A model generated the notes under the pieces. It saw only the letters and a program-made list of their open reading frames with translations. It did no database searches and was not told where the DNA came from. This document shows, in pieces, positions 33,332-41,091 of a stretch of 64,000 nt of DNA. Each line of letters opens with the position of its first letter. Position 1 is the first letter of the stretch. The stretch covers positions 62,001-126,000 of the forward strand of contig JAGBBP010000026.1 of the NCBI GenBank assembly GCA_017938405.1, read 5' to 3'. The stretch comes from Lachnospiraceae bacterium (lineage in GTDB: Bacteria; Bacillota; Clostridia; Lachnospirales; Lachnospiraceae). A program made the position numbers and the translations under genes.

Positions 33332-34039
33332 TTATTCGCTTAAAGCGGAAGTGCCTGCCTGGGTTTCGAAAGCATCCTGTGCGGCATCGGCCATTTCGTC
33401 AGCGGCCTCATCCTGCTTTGCCCAGTTGCGGATTTTCTCGGTTGCGCTCTCTAAGGTCTTCTGACAGATGTCCGGAAGGTCGTCGCCCCAGGACTTGGTT
33501 GCCTGCTTAAAGCCCTTTTCCATGGCCTTGATTAAGGTCTCTGCCTTGGAAATATCGCCGCCGGAAATTGCCTTTGCAAAGGAGAATAAACGCTCGGAGG
33601 TCTGTTCAACGCCCCAGTAACCGTCCTCGGCAATGTCCTTCTGTGCCTGTGCCCGTACTTCCGGGGAAACTTCCAGTTCACCCTTGCGAAGCATCTCAAA
33701 CATCTTCTCATCGGTAAGGGTACCTACCTGGAAGGTTTTGTTCTGTTTTAAAATTACGCTCTCCACCAAAGAACGAAGCTGCGCCGTACGCTGTTCGGCA
33801 TCTGCCTTTAACTGCGCTACGATTGCTTTGTTTTCTTTGGATAAAGTCACATAATTTTTGTTCTTGGAATTGTTGGTAGCAGCCTTATCCGCACTCTTTT
33901 TTTCGTAAACGAAAGCAGAAGTATCCGCGGTTTCCGTGGTCTTCGGAGTGGTTTCTGCTGCTTTGGAATCGGAAGTCTTTTTGTAAGCTTCCGCGGTCTG
34001 ATAAGAATTGGTTGCAGAAAGAATCTGATTTGTATTCAT
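33332..34039 (-). CDS. Conserved helical protein of unknown function
   Basis: A 235-residue soluble protein starting at 34039 after AAGGAGGG. A low-complexity Thr/Lys/Ala-rich N-terminus (residues 1-70, MNTNQILSATNSYQ onward) precedes a helical domain. That domain has the patterns VTLSKENKAIVAQLKADAEQR, LVESVILKQNKTFQVG and GYWGVEQTSERLFSFAKAISGGD. No membrane segment or signal peptide is visible. I recall similar proteins in Lachnospiraceae genomes but know no function; the N-terminal MNTN opening resembles some flagellar-associated or surface proteins, which is weak evidence. Confidence 0.7.
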   Translation of the reverse strand: MNTNQILSATNSYQTAEAYKKTSDSKAAETTPKTTETADTSAFVYEKKSADKAATNNSKNKNYVTLSKENKAIVAQLKADAEQRTAQLRSLVESVILKQNKTFQVGTLTDEKMFEMLRKGELEVSPEVRAQAQKDIAEDGYWGVEQTSERLFSFAKAISGGDISKAETLIKAMEKGFKQATKSWGDDLPDICQKTLESATEKIRNWAKQDEAADEMADAAQDAFETQAGTSALSE

Positions 34040-34211
34040 AGTATACCCTCCTTGGTGAAAGTGTAGCGAATGGAAAACGCTGCGCGACTCCTTCGCTCTT
34101 TGTGCTGTTTTCCGGGTTTTCATTTTACGGCGGAAGAGAATCCACCTATTCTTATTAACTATATCGGATGGGAGAGTTAATAACTTAACCCCGAAAAGAA
34201 AAAAAGTGAAA

Positions 34212-34284
34212 ACCGTCCTTTCCCTAAGGGTGAAGCATTCTATGCCGGAGGGAAAGGACGGTGTGCTTTAGAAACTCAACTGGG
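34212..34284. repeat. Left boundary repeat of the toxin/immunity island
   Basis: A perfect 14-bp stem ACCGTCCTTTCCCT (34212-34225) / AGGGAAAGGACGGT (34249-34262) is followed by TTTAGAAACTCAAC (34267-34280) and TGGG. A diverged copy lies at 38122-38195 on the other side of the island. The rest of the 34040-34211 gap shows nothing further. Confidence 0.75.
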
Positions 34285-34288
34285 AACT

Positions 34289-34570
34289 TTATTTATTTTC
34301 GGATTTTATCCAATGTGCTTCTTTATTTTCTCTGTACGCAATCCATCCGAGGGGTAAATCCGACACCTCATTAACGGAAGGATCGATATTAACCAGTTCG
34401 GTAAGTGAAATTATTGCAGCGTTTTCTTCTGCAACATCCGCACCATCTAAAAATTGCCACATTCCATCATTTTCGTCATGAGACACTAGGACAATTTCTT
34501 TTTTCTTTTCAATAATATCTTTTGTGGTAATCACCATTGTATTTTTATCTTCTAAAAAACGAAATAACAT
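34289..34570 (-). CDS. DUF2185 (Imm33-like) immunity-type protein
   Basis: A 93-residue protein. The start at 34570 follows GAGGTGATAAGC. The sequence ends with the DUF2185 pattern (GMWQFLDGADVAEEN...VNIDPSVNEVSDLPLGWIAYRE), seen in immunity proteins of polymorphic toxin systems. Base composition is AT-rich compared with the flanking genes. A second DUF2185 protein lies at 36.9 kb in the same island. The cognate toxin is not in the window. Confidence 0.75.
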   Translation of the reverse strand: MLFRFLEDKNTMVITTKDIIEKKKEIVLVSHDENDGMWQFLDGADVAEENAAIISLTELVNIDPSVNEVSDLPLGWIAYRENKEAHWIKSENK

Positions 34571-34636
34571 ATTGCTTATCACCTCACTTTATCGGACGTT
34601 CTTACCTGAATGTATTGCAGCATAATGTAGTTTCCC

Positions 34637-34765
34637 ATTGCATTATACCAGATTACTATCACTGCGTGAAGTCTGTAGAAACTATGCCCTTTTATTATTG
34701 CAAAGATTTGGTATAATAAAATAAAGCAGTATGGTTTTCTTTGAAAAATGTTACCAAGCAGGTAA
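34637..34765 (+). repeat. Direct repeat with promoter and toxin-gene start, copy 1
   Basis: About 129 bp recur at 35840-35970 with only scattered differences. The repeat holds TTGGTATAAT (a -10-like element) and the codons LKNVTKQV, which open the GH-E nuclease frame in copy 2. Confidence 0.85.
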
Positions 34766-34803
34766 TGGGAAACCAAAAAGAAATTAAGGAGAGATACAAA
34801 TGA
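34741..34803 (+). pseudogene. Truncated toxin remnant ahead of the DUF2691-like gene
   Basis: A TTG-started 20-codon frame begins with LKNVTKQV, identical to the start of the GH-E nuclease frame, then switches to MGNQKEIKERYK and stops. Its TGA overlaps the next start as ATGA. It looks like a toxin gene deleted except for its first and last codons. Confidence 0.5.
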
Positions 34804-35261
34804 AAGGATGCATAATTAATTATGATGAAACTTCGTTAAATGAAATTTTTGACGATATTGAAAGTTTTGATAAATATAATTTGTTAATAACCAACATGGA
34901 ATGTTACCCTTTGGACGAAAAAATGTCTGAGATGTTTAGTAACGAATATTGTTGGATTGAAGGAAAAGAGTTATTGCAGTTATTGAAAAAAGAAGAATTT
35001 CAATGGATATGGGGAGTTTTCTCTGTTTTTTCCAAAGAAATAACGCTAGAAGAGGTGCTAAAATATAAGTATCCATATGCAGATGGTTACAGCGGTTTTT
35101 GGAAAAATCCAATTACGATACAGCATCCGCTTGCAACCACGGAAATTGTTGCGTGGGACGGATCTAAGGTGTTGGTGATTTCCAAGAAAGAAGAGTTGGC
35201 GAATACACTTTTACAAAAAAATGTTTCTGCAAAAGATTTGGAAGAGTATAATCAATCATAA
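34800..35261 (+). CDS. DUF2691-like immunity protein
   Basis: A 153-residue acidic protein. The start at 34800 follows AAGGAGAG and overlaps the toxin remnant. The segments WIEGKELLQLLKKEEFQWIWGVFSVFSK and PYADGYSGFWKNPITIQHPLATTEIVAWDGSKV resemble DUF2691 proteins. AT-rich, no signal peptide. In the toxin/immunity setting an immunity role is the simplest reading, but the family assignment is from memory of the pattern. Confidence 0.6.
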   Translation: MKGCIINYDETSLNEIFDDIESFDKYNLLITNMECYPLDEKMSEMFSNEYCWIEGKELLQLLKKEEFQWIWGVFSVFSKEITLEEVLKYKYPYADGYSGFWKNPITIQHPLATTEIVAWDGSKVLVISKKEELANTLLQKNVSAKDLEEYNQS

Positions 35262-35277
35262 TACGCGATACTCAAGA

Positions 35278-35748
35278 TTATTTGTTCAAATGAGCTTGTA
35301 TTAGCTGCAACAAAAAAGTGCCGAGATCTTCTGCTAAAGTTTCAACGAACTCAACGGCATCTCCGTTATAAAATGCCATGATAACGCGAGGTTCTTGTTC
35401 AATATTTAGGGAAGTGTAATCCAGATATGCCATGTTACCATTCTCATAATTATAGATAGGAATCCATTCATTTGGCAAATGAAACTCCTGACGATCATTC
35501 AGTGCATATGCAACCGAATTTCCCTCCAATATCCCTGAATCATCGTCTGGGTCAATTCCAAAAATTTCAGTTCCATAAAAAGATAGATAACCGAATTTTT
35601 CATAAAACTCTTTGCATTGTCTTGAAAAACGTATGCCTAGCATCTGCTCCGCTTTTTTTATTTCTGTGGGAGTCCTTCCTCCTGCTGTAGTGAAAAATTT
35701 GCAGGTTGGAGCCAGTTCCATTGCTTTTTCAAAATTTTGATAACTCAT
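35278..35748 (-). CDS. SMI1/KNR4-family immunity protein
   Basis: A 156-residue SUKH-superfamily protein: GGRTPTEIKKAEQMLGIRFSRQCKEFYEKFGYLSFYGTEIFGI near the N-terminus, and a C-terminal SYxxV-like region. SUKH proteins are among the commonest immunity proteins of contact-dependent and polymorphic toxins. It is on the opposite strand to its neighbours and has no toxin upstream, which is typical for immunity genes collected in cassette arrays. Confidence 0.88.
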   Translation of the reverse strand: MSYQNFEKAMELAPTCKFFTTAGGRTPTEIKKAEQMLGIRFSRQCKEFYEKFGYLSFYGTEIFGIDPDDDSGILEGNSVAYALNDRQEFHLPNEWIPIYNYENGNMAYLDYTSLNIEQEPRVIMAFYNGDAVEFVETLAEDLGTFLLQLIQAHLNK

Positions 35749-35809
35749 AAATACCTCCTAGTTTAATCTAGATTATGACTTCTCCATTAATTAAGCATCC
35801 TCTCATTTA

Positions 35810-35837
35810 TTTCTCTCCTAAATTTCTTTTTGGTTTT
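35810..35837 (-). repeat. Inverted copy of the DUF2691-like leader
   Basis: The minus strand of this segment repeats the sequence just before the DUF2691-like start (34767-34794, CCAAAAAGAAATT then GGAGAGA) with few changes. It marks a rearrangement joint next to repeat copy 2. Confidence 0.6.
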
Positions 35838-35839
35838 CT

Positions 35840-35970
35840 ATTGCATTATACCAGATTACTATCACTGTGTGAAGTCCTGTAGAAACTACACTCTTTTGCT
35901 TATTGCAAAGATTTGGTATAATAAAATAAAACAGTATGGTTTTCTTTGAAAAATGTTACCAAGCAGGTAA
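35840..35970 (+). repeat. Direct repeat with promoter and toxin-gene start, copy 2
   Basis: Second copy of the 34637-34765 repeat, running directly into the GH-E nuclease frame. The shared part ends at GCAGGTAA. Confidence 0.85.
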
Positions 35971-36347
35971 GCAATGCAGTAGATGCCGGAAAAGCGGTGA
36001 CGAAAGGAAATGTGGGAGATGCGGTTAAGAGTGGCAGTAAAACTAAACCATATGCAAATAGTCGACCATCTTATGGAAAAAAAGTGGATGAAGTGTGGGA
36101 GAATGCAAAGGATTCTATTACAGGAAAAGTTTATGATCCATCTGGGGTTGAAATCACATGGGATAAGACTAAGCCTAGAAATGGTCAATGGGACATGGGG
36201 CATGTTCCGGGTGAGAAATATTCGGAGATGCATCAATTATATATGGATGATGTGATATCAAAAGATGATTTTTTAAATTGGTATCGTACTCCCCAAAATT
36301 ACAGACCAGAATTACCTGGAACAAATAGAAGTCATAAATATGAGTGA
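35946..36347 (+). CDS. Orphan GH-E nuclease toxin tip
   Basis: A 133-residue frame with a TTG start and no good ribosome site; an in-frame stop lies 22 nt upstream, so no larger protein continues upstream here. The N-terminus (VSNAVDAGKAVTKGNVGDAVKSG) looks like a toxin pre-tip linker. The C-terminus carries the GH-E motif of HNH/Endo VII-like nucleases (WDMGHVPGEKYSEMHQLYMDD...NYRPELPGTNRSHKYE). In polymorphic toxins this domain is the DNA- or RNA-cleaving tip. Here it is detached from any delivery domain and probably serves as a spare cassette. The ankyrin-like immunity gene follows 10 nt later. Confidence 0.75.
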   Translation: MKNVTKQVSNAVDAGKAVTKGNVGDAVKSGSKTKPYANSRPSYGKKVDEVWENAKDSITGKVYDPSGVEITWDKTKPRNGQWDMGHVPGEKYSEMHQLYMDDVISKDDFLNWYRTPQNYRPELPGTNRSHKYE

Positions 36348-36357
36348 GGAATGAAAA

Positions 36358-36900
36358 ATGAATCTTGAAAAAGCAGATTATGGGACAATTGTTAAATTTG
36401 GCACTTTAAAAGACTTACAAGAAAAAATGAAGCAAAAAAAAGAAGATATATCTGAAATTGCTAATTTGACAGATGATAGTGGCATGAGTCTTCTTGAAAA
36501 AAGTTTGGTATCTAGAAAATTTGAGATATCAAAATATTTACTTGATAATAATGCTAAGGTGAATATAGTGTCAAAAGAAGGTAATAATGAGTTTCATTTC
36601 TTAGCTCCAAATATAAATTGCAACGAAGCACTTGAAATCGGAAAATTGTTGCTAAGAAAAGGTACTTCGGTCATGCAAAAAGAAATGAAATACGGAAATA
36701 CAGCATTTTTCTCGTTGTGTTTAGAAGCTTTTAAGGGACGTTCGGAATGTACCATGGAATTTATAGAAGAATGATTTGAAAAAGTAACAGATGTCGATGA
36801 TAAAAATAATAATGGTTTTAGTGTTCGTAAACTCATTACTGAAAGAGGAACTGATAAATTAAAGAAACAGTTGGAGGAAAAAATATGCATAAATCGATGA
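36358..36900 (+). pseudogene. Ankyrin-like immunity gene interrupted by an in-frame TGA
   Basis: The frame starts at 36358 and reads 138 codons with two ankyrin-like repeats (DSGMSLLEKSLVSRKFEISKYLLDNNAKVN and NTAFFSLCLEAFKGRSECTMEFIEE). It then meets TGA (36772-36774). In the same frame it continues 41 codons with family-like sequence (DVDDKNNNGFSVRKLITERGTD, then LKKQLEEKI) to a stop at 36898-36900. The single stop is the only defect, so this is a recent nonsense mutation or a readthrough site. It follows the GH-E nuclease tip and is the likely cognate immunity gene. Confidence 0.75.
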
Positions 36901-37205
36901 ATATGGGAGGTTCTATTGTTTCAAGAAATATTTTGGAAAAAAAAGGACGAGTAAAATGGTGTTTCAGAGAAGCAAGTGCTAATGATATTGATAATGGCTG
37001 GAGATTTCTTTCTGAAATAGATACCGACATTTTTTTGTCGAATTCAGAAAATATGATTGTTTGTGATTGGGGCACGATTTTTGAAATAGAACCCGCAATT
37101 GCTCCCATTTTTGATTTGCCAGTTGGAACTGAATTAACATTAGAGTATGATGAATCACAAAAGTTTTTTTTGAATTCTGAAACAGGAGAGAAAATTATAT
37201 TTTAA
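36885..37205 (+). CDS. DUF2185 immunity-type protein
   Basis: A 106-residue protein whose ATG at 36885 overlaps the end of the ankyrin-like gene; its ribosome site (TTGGAGG) lies inside that gene. The sequence GSIVSRNILEKKGRVKWCFRE...NGWRFLSEIDTD...APIFDLPVGTELTL is a full DUF2185 domain. Such proteins are predicted immunity factors. It is the second DUF2185 gene in the island, not closely similar to the one at 34.3 kb. Confidence 0.82.
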   Translation: MHKSMNMGGSIVSRNILEKKGRVKWCFREASANDIDNGWRFLSEIDTDIFLSNSENMIVCDWGTIFEIEPAIAPIFDLPVGTELTLEYDESQKFFLNSETGEKIIF

Positions 37206-37271
37206 TTATGTCTCCACATAAGGACGACCGAAATCAAAACTGAATATTGGGTTCCAACATGCTGATATTAA

Positions 37272-37455
37272 CGTATTCCTTTCAAAACGAATTTTCGTTG
37301 CGAAAGGAGTATTGTTTTATGCGTGTAAGAAAAGTGAACTCAGATGGCGTAAAAATACACGATGAATCCTTTGGATAAAAGTGTAAATAGAAGTCTGGGT
37401 ACACAGATACAAAATGCTATAAAGAACTATCCGTATGGGACAGGAGGCATATGAT
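37272..37455 (+). other. Gene fragments and hairpin between two immunity genes
   Basis: A long hairpin (ATTCCTTTC around 37274 with GAAAGGAGT around 37303, inner ACGAA/TTCGT) masks a ribosome site in front of a 19-codon frame at 37319-37378. A second short frame (from 37363) ends at the next gene's ribosome site. These look like remnants of deleted toxin or immunity genes; neither is supported as a functional gene. Confidence 0.4.
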
Positions 37456-38094
37456 ATGCAAGAAAACAAATTGTGGAATGACCTGAAGAATATGTTTCAA
37501 GATTCAAAGAAAGATATACATATTTATGAAGGAAACTATACAATTGGCAATATAGAAACAGAAAAGAACGGAATTAATAGTAATTCTGTATTGGGCGTTA
37601 TTATTTCGTTCACATCGGGAATATGTATTGATAATTGGATTAGAATCGTCGGTCAACAGTGTGACAACCGTAATGGAATATCTTATTATAATTCTATAGA
37701 AATGAAACAAATGCATCTCGAATTAAGTGACATGTTACTTGTTGCGTACGATGTTATTGGCGGGGTATTTGCTATTAACAGAGGAAAATTCGCTGAAGGA
37801 GCAAAAAAAGTGTGGTATTTTGCGCCAGACACTTTAGAATGGGAATGCCTAGAAATGAGCTATTCTGAATTTATTGCTTGGGTAGCACAAGGCGATACAG
37901 ACGAATTCTATAATAGCATGCGCTGGAATCAGTGGCAAGAAGACTGTAAAAACATTGATTTTGATAAATCCTTTTTAATCTATCCATTTCTATGGTCGCG
38001 GGAATGTGAGATAAATCATGCAACAAAAAAAGTCGTTCCATTCTCAGAACTAATGTCCATTAATTTTGAATATGTTAAGACAATAAATGGATAA
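37456..38094 (+). CDS. DUF2625-family protein, probable immunity protein
   Basis: A 212-residue protein. The start at 37456 follows AGGAGG (37442-37447). Sequence landmarks of DUF2625 are clear: LLVAYDVIGGVFAINRGKF, VWYFAPDTLEWECLEMSYSEFIAW, QGDTDEFYNSMRW and IYPFLWSRECEI. DUF2625 proteins belong to the SUKH-like set of immunity proteins. It is the last gene of the AT-rich island and is followed by the right boundary repeat. Confidence 0.85.
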   Translation: MQENKLWNDLKNMFQDSKKDIHIYEGNYTIGNIETEKNGINSNSVLGVIISFTSGICIDNWIRIVGQQCDNRNGISYYNSIEMKQMHLELSDMLLVAYDVIGGVFAINRGKFAEGAKKVWYFAPDTLEWECLEMSYSEFIAWVAQGDTDEFYNSMRWNQWQEDCKNIDFDKSFLIYPFLWSRECEINHATKKVVPFSELMSINFEYVKTING

Positions 38095-38121
38095 CAATAC
38101 TTTAAGAAAGTTTTAACCATT

Positions 38122-38195
38122 ACACCTTCCTTTCCCTCTGGCAGAGAATGATTCATTCATAGGAAAAGGAAGGTGTGTTTTAGAAACTCAACGGG
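38122..38195. repeat. Right boundary repeat of the toxin/immunity island
   Basis: ACACCTTCCTTT (38122-38133) pairs with AAAGGAAGGTGT (38165-38176), followed by TTTAGAAACTCAAC (38179-38192) and GGGG. It has the same plan as 34212-34284. The stem differs by paired changes (ACCGTCC/GGACGGT against ACCTTCC/GGAAGGT), and the trailing 14-mer is identical. Confidence 0.75.
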
Positions 38196-38225
38196 GCAAC
38201 ATAATGCAAAATTGCCCCGTTTTCT
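38193..38225 (+). terminator. Terminator at the right end of the island
   Basis: GGGGCAA and TTGCCCC pair around a 12-nt loop and are followed by GTTTTCT. Confidence 0.8.
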
Positions 38226-38280
38226 ATATTGAAACAATGTGCTATAATTGAGTAGAGATCAGAATACATAGGAGGAGCTT

Positions 38281-38526
38281 ATGGAAACACGGGTAGCGGT
38301 TATGGGGATTATTGTACAGGATTTACAGTCTGCGAAACGGTTAAATGCGATTCTACATGAATACGGCGAAGTGATTATCGGACGGATGGGGATTCCGTAC
38401 CGTGAAAAAGGTATCAGTATTTTGAGTGTGGCGGTGGATGCTCCCCAGGACACCATCAGTGCCCTGGCGGGGAAAATCGGCCGGTTGTCCGGTGTCAGCG
38501 TAAAAACCGCCTACGCGCCGGTGTAG
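38281..38526 (+). CDS. TM1266-family iron-only hydrogenase system regulator
   Basis: An 81-residue ACT/NikR-C-like protein: VAVMGIIVQDLQSAKRLNAILHEYGEVIIGRMGIPYREKGISILSVAVDA. Members of this family are usually encoded beside the hydrogenase maturases HydE, HydF and HydG and are annotated as putative regulators. Here it stands alone just outside the toxin island, 8 kb from the hydrogenase operons, with AGGAGG upstream. Ligand and target are unknown. Confidence 0.88.
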   Translation: METRVAVMGIIVQDLQSAKRLNAILHEYGEVIIGRMGIPYREKGISILSVAVDAPQDTISALAGKIGRLSGVSVKTAYAPV

Positions 38527-38584
38527 GTTTTAAAAGGGGAATGCAAAAACATATGTGCATAGGGCTCAAGTCCTTATGAAAAGT

Positions 38585-39475
38585 CTACTCCGGCTTATAT
38601 AAGTTAGTCAGGAACGTGCCCGGTGCGTATTCCGTTGCAAGGAAATGTGCTTCGGCACGTTTTGCTGTGTCAAGGTCAGAGAAGAGGGCAAAGACCGTAG
38701 GACCGCTTCCGCTCATTAAGACGCCGTCGGCACCGAGGGGCTGTAAGGCGTTTTTGATAACCGCAATGTCCGGGACAAGCTGCATGGTGACCGGTTCCAG
38801 TACATTGCAGAGGCCGGATACAAGGGCGTTGTAGTCGCCTGCGGATAAGGCGGAGAGCAGGGCATCCGTGTCGGGATGTTTGATATCCGTAGTTTGTACC
38901 AAGGCATCGTAGTCGGTATAAATTTGTTTGGTAGAAGCTCCGGCGGCCGGTTTTACCAAAAGGCAATGACAGTCCGGTGCGGAAGGAAGGGCGGTCAAGC
39001 GTTCGCCGATACCCTCCGAAAGGGCGGTGCCCAGCATCAGGCAGTACGGTACATCCGCACCTAATTTGACACCGAGAGCAGCAAGGTCGCCCGCGGTTGC
39101 AGGAGAACCGTACATTTCATTTAAGCCCCGTAATACGGCAGCGGCATCGGAGCTACCTCCGGCCAGCCCTGCGGCAACGGGGATTTTCTTTTCTAAGTGT
39201 AAGGAGATTCCGTCGGTAATTCCGTAGGTAGTACAAAACAGAACCGCAGCCCGGTAAGCAAGGTTGTGTTCATCCACCGGAAGGGCTGTATCACTGCAGG
39301 TCATGGTAATGCCCGGCGTATTGTTTATGTTCAGCGTAATGGTATCATGCAACTGTAAAGATTGCATAATCATCCGGACCTCATGGTAGCCGTTCGGAAG
39401 AGTTCCGAGGATATCCAGGGAAAGATTTATTTTTGCGTAAGCGTATGCGGTATGCGTTTGTAAGATAGGTTTCAT
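38585..39475 (-). CDS. ispE: 4-diphosphocytidyl-2-C-methyl-D-erythritol kinase
   Basis: A 296-residue GHMP kinase of the MEP isoprenoid pathway. It phosphorylates CDP-methylerythritol at the 2-hydroxyl with ATP. Motifs: AYAKINLSLDILGTLPNGYHEV at the start, the ATP-binding PVAAGLAGGSSDAAA near residue 100, and the C-terminal LMSGSGPTVFALF. It runs against the TM1266-like gene and ends 58 nt from it. The length is normal and all motifs are intact. Confidence 0.96.
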   Translation of the reverse strand: MKPILQTHTAYAYAKINLSLDILGTLPNGYHEVRMIMQSLQLHDTITLNINNTPGITMTCSDTALPVDEHNLAYRAAVLFCTTYGITDGISLHLEKKIPVAAGLAGGSSDAAAVLRGLNEMYGSPATAGDLAALGVKLGADVPYCLMLGTALSEGIGERLTALPSAPDCHCLLVKPAAGASTKQIYTDYDALVQTTDIKHPDTDALLSALSAGDYNALVSGLCNVLEPVTMQLVPDIAVIKNALQPLGADGVLMSGSGPTVFALFSDLDTAKRAEAHFLATEYAPGTFLTNLYKPE

Positions 39476-39654
39476 AGGACTCCTTTTCGTTCCCTTTTTC
39501 GGAAAGCGGGAACTGAAATTTGCTGATTTTTCGGAAAGAGGCGCAACGTAATGCGCACCTACTACGGTGATTATATATCAGAACATCCGGGTTTTGCAAG
39601 GGGATTGGCTTTTGAGGCAGGAAATTTCATAATAAAACGGAATTTAAAAATATT

Positions 39655-39680
39655 TGTAACGAATCTTGATTTACGTTGTC
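39655..39680 (+). promoter_or_regulatory. ECF-type autoregulatory promoter
   Basis: TGTAAC (39655-39660), a 16-nt spacer and TGTC (39677-39680) resemble Bacillus sigma-X/sigma-W promoters. It lies directly before the ECF sigma gene, where self-activation is expected. The rest of the gap back to ispE shows only short hairpins. Confidence 0.6.
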
Positions 39681-39713
39681 TAATATACAGAACAAAAGAA
39701 AGGGGAGGTGACC

Positions 39714-40187
39714 TTGCAGGAATTCGACGAACTTTACAAAACCTATTACCGACAGGTGTTTTTGTATCTGTTGGATTTGTGCAAAAACCCGGATTTGGCG
39801 GAAGAAATCACCCAGGAAACCTTCTTTAAGGTTCTGAAAAAGATTGATACCTTTGAGGGGAAATGCAGTATCGGCACATGGATGCTGCAAATCGCAAAGA
39901 ATACTTTTTATAACCATTGTAAGAAGAAAAAACACTTCAGTACGGAAGAATGCGGAGATATCCCGGCAAAAGACAATCCGGAGAATGAGGCCATAGACCG
40001 GGATACCGCAAGAGAGATTCATTTGGTACTGCATAAATTGGAAGAACCTTATAAAGAAGTGTTTTGGATGCGGACCTTCGGAGAATTGTCCTTTAAAGAA
40101 ATCGGAACGATTCACGGGAAAACGGAAAGCTGGGCGCGGGTAACCTTTTATCGTGCCAAGCAAAAGATTAAGGAGGCGTTGGGATGA
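39714..40187 (+). CDS. ECF-family RNA polymerase sigma factor
   Basis: A 157-residue ECF sigma factor with region 2 (FDELYKTYYRQVFLYLLDLCKNPDLAEEITQETFFKVLKKIDTF) and region 4 (LEEPYKEVFWMRTFGELSFKEIGTIHGKTESWARVTFYRAKQKI). The start is taken as TTG at 39714 because GGGGAGG (39702-39708) overlaps the upstream GTG. Its end overlaps the next gene by 4 nt. With the following zinc-finger membrane protein it forms a sigma/anti-sigma pair for cell-surface stress. Confidence 0.9.
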   Translation: MQEFDELYKTYYRQVFLYLLDLCKNPDLAEEITQETFFKVLKKIDTFEGKCSIGTWMLQIAKNTFYNHCKKKKHFSTEECGDIPAKDNPENEAIDRDTAREIHLVLHKLEEPYKEVFWMRTFGELSFKEIGTIHGKTESWARVTFYRAKQKIKEALG

Positions 40188-41050
40188 GATTGTCATGTGA
40201 TGTAATACAGGATTTACTGCCGTTGTACGTGGATCGGGCGTGTAGCGAAGACAGTACGGGGTTGGTGGAAGAACATATGGCGGAATGCGAGAACTGCAGA
40301 CAGACCTATGATGCCATGAAGACGGAAGGAAAAACAGAGGAGTTGGTAAACTCCGAGGAGTTTCGGAAACAGCAGACCGATTCCGTAAAGAAGGTAAAGA
40401 AAAAGTGGTCCCGGTCAAAAAAGATATTCCTGACACTGGGAATTATCATCGGTGCCGGCTTACTTTATATTTTAATCAGAGTAGGATTTGTGCTGGGAAT
40501 AGTGGGATTTCTTTTGTTTGATTCCGCCACCACGAAGGTGCAGGTGTACAAGGATGTGGCAAAATACTCCGAATATATCGGCGAGAATTGTAACACGGAG
40601 TACGGGAAACCCCGTACCGGCCAGTTTGTAATTTTCCCGAAAGAGATTACCCCGCAAATGTATGTACAGGACTTTCAGTACGTGTACTACAATCCCTGGG
40701 ATCCGCAATATGTATCTTATCTGACGGTAGAATACAAGGATGAGGCAGCCTACGAGAAGGAACTGAACCGATTGCAGACCATAGGGATGGAAGAGTATAC
40801 AGGCCTCTATTCCGTTACGGGAGAGCCGGAAGGATATGATTTGGTGGCGATGGATAAAGACCGTTATTACGGTTTTGTCTATGCTATGGTGCCGGAAACC
40901 GGAGAGATGAAAATAACCTATGTGGGAATCATGTTCTGCAATTATTTCCTGGATTTAGATATTCACGAATACATGAAGGAGGAGTATTTGCTACCGGGCT
41001 TTGATGCCACCTCGGATAATCCCTATGAAAAGAAGATGATGGGGAAATAG
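40184..41050 (+). CDS. Zinc-finger anti-sigma factor, single-pass membrane protein
   Basis: A 288-residue protein. The N-terminal zf-HC2 domain has the pattern MRLSCDVIQDLLPLYVDRACSED...HMAECENCRQTY (Cys, His and two Cys). It would bind and hold the ECF sigma factor. A linker and one hydrophobic helix (IFLTLGIIIGAGLLYILIRVGFVLGIVGFLLF) follow near residues 87-118. The remaining 170 residues lie outside the membrane and are not a recognised domain. Overlap with the sigma gene gives balanced expression. What it senses is unknown. Confidence 0.88.
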   Translation: MRLSCDVIQDLLPLYVDRACSEDSTGLVEEHMAECENCRQTYDAMKTEGKTEELVNSEEFRKQQTDSVKKVKKKWSRSKKIFLTLGIIIGAGLLYILIRVGFVLGIVGFLLFDSATTKVQVYKDVAKYSEYIGENCNTEYGKPRTGQFVIFPKEITPQMYVQDFQYVYYNPWDPQYVSYLTVEYKDEAAYEKELNRLQTIGMEEYTGLYSVTGEPEGYDLVAMDKDRYYGFVYAMVPETGEMKITYVGIMFCNYFLDLDIHEYMKEEYLLPGFDATSDNPYEKKMMGK

Positions 41051-41091
41051 ATTTTATAATGTTTTTAAAATAAAGTAACGGCACTGCCATA

